This document shows, one piece after another, positions 6,539-7,016 of a stretch of 7,016 nucleotides of DNA. The position numbers were made by a program, and so were the translations under genes. The DNA lies in assembly GCA_015485035.1 (NCBI GenBank), contig WFUI01000202.1, positions 1-7,016 of the forward strand, given 5' to 3'. Below the pieces are notes generated by a model, which ran no database searches, was not told the origin of the DNA, and saw only the letters and a program-made list of their open reading frames with translations. Within the stretch, counting starts at the first letter, position 1; each line of letters opens with the position of its first letter. This DNA comes from Mariprofundus sp. (GTDB lineage Bacteria; Pseudomonadota; Zetaproteobacteria; Mariprofundales; Mariprofundaceae).

Positions 6539-6616
6539 GGCCGCATTATGCAGACATCCCTCCGGGCCGCAAAATGTGTGGAACTTGTATATCCGCCATT
6601 CGACACTACTCTCCGC

Positions 6617-6656
6617 CGCCGTTCAAAGGCTGGTTATGGTCGTAACTATAACGGCG
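6617..6656 (+). other. Nested hairpin in the xthA/ABC-F intergenic region
   Basis: An outer perfect 7-bp stem, CGCCGTT (6617-6623) with AACGGCG (6650-6656), encloses an inner stem TGGTTA (6631-6636) with TAACTA (6643-6648) including one G-T pair. It ends 25 bases before the ABC-F start codon and could be an RNA leader structure or an operator. A candidate -10 for the ABC-F gene, TATAAC (6647-6652), overlaps its 3' arm, with only a weak TTCAAA (6622-6627) at 19 bases as -35. Function is not shown by the sequence. Confidence 0.4.
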
Positions 6657-6667
6657 AATATGATAAC

Positions 6668-6673
6668 AAGGGG
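6668..6673 (+). promoter_or_regulatory. Ribosome binding site deciding the TTG start of the ABC-F gene
   Basis: AAGGGG stands 8 bases before TTG 6682. A TAA stop in the same frame at 6664-6666 leaves no upstream start, and the next ATG (6706) would delete the first beta strand, so this site fixes the rare TTG start. Confidence 0.7.
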
Positions 6674-6681
6674 TACACGAC

Positions 6682-7016
6682 TTGATTTCCACATCCGGCA
6701 TTACCATGCAGTTCGGGGATAAACCCCTGTTTGAAAATATCTCGGTCAAATTCGGAGACGGCAATCGTTATGGCCTGATCGGTGCGAACGGTTGCGGCAA
6801 GTCGACACTGATGAAAATTCTCGGCGGGGATCTGGAGCCGACATCCGGTCATGTGAGTATTGATGCACATGAGCGGCTGGGTAAATTGCGCCAGGATCAT
6901 TTCGCTTTTGAAACATTCACGTTACTCGACACGGTGATGATGGGTTATGAAAAGCTGTGGCGGATCAAACAGGAACGCGATGCTTTGTATGCGTTACCCG
7001 AACTGTCTGAAGAAGA
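6682..7016 (+). CDS. ybiT: ABC-F family ATPase, YbiT-like, C-terminus beyond window edge
   Basis: ABC-F proteins are soluble ATPases with two fused nucleotide-binding domains and no membrane part; characterised members act on ribosomes, in translation or antibiotic protection. Only the first 111 residues are in the window (the family has roughly 530), covering the start of the first ATPase domain. The beginning [20 protein letters not shown] is typical of the YbiT group. Walker A is GANGCGKST (34-42), the Q-loop is Gln71 in RQDHFAF, and GGDLEPTSG (48-56) matches the family. TTG is the only possible start in frame that keeps the first strand: TAA at 6664 blocks any upstream extension and AAGGGG supports it. 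The gene diverges from xthA. Signature and Walker B motifs lie outside the window, so the YbiT subgroup rests on the N-terminus only. Confidence 0.9.
   Translation, partial: MISTSGITMQFGDKPLFENISVKFGDGNRYGLIGANGCGKSTLMKILGGDLEPTSGHVSIDAHERLGKLRQDHFAFETFTLLDTVMMGYEKLWRIKQERDALYALPELSEE

Overview
The window looks like part of a proteobacterial chromosome of middling G+C. It holds eight protein genes, two of them cut by the window edges, and no RNA genes, CRISPR arrays or insertion sequences that I can see. RdgC is a family mainly of beta- and gammaproteobacteria and close relatives. Together with the proteobacterial-type ApaH, an exonuclease III of XthA type and a YbiT-like ABC-F protein, it points to a gammaproteobacterium or a neighbouring lineage such as the Zetaproteobacteria. 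I cannot settle the genus from the sequence.

Left block (1-2272, minus strand): a YbdK-type carboxylate-amine ligase (GCS2 family) is followed by an M20D amidohydrolase that starts inside the ligase stop codon (ATGA overlap) and runs off the left edge. One enzyme builds amide bonds and the other breaks them, apparently from one transcript.

Middle block (2363-4898, plus strand): reading away from the ligase, there is an exported M48 zinc metalloprotease with an arginine-rich tail. Next comes a small AT-richer single-domain response regulator with its own probable promoter and a cysteine-rich C-terminal tail. After a 161-base gap comes rdgC, a RecA-modulating DNA-binding protein.

Right block (3996-7016): rdgC and apaH (diadenosine tetraphosphatase) lie 9 bases apart and probably form an operon. 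xthA (exonuclease III) converges on apaH across a 29-base gap containing a hairpin that may end transcripts from both sides. xthA is divergent from the start of a YbiT-like ABC-F ATPase, which begins with TTG and runs off the right edge. The 143-base gap between those two genes contains a nested hairpin and a possible leader ORF.

Most genes are housekeeping or repair types. The least explained items are the response regulator with its cysteine tail, the coupled ligase/hydrolase pair, and the structured leader before the ABC-F gene. I did not find a clear new multi-gene system.
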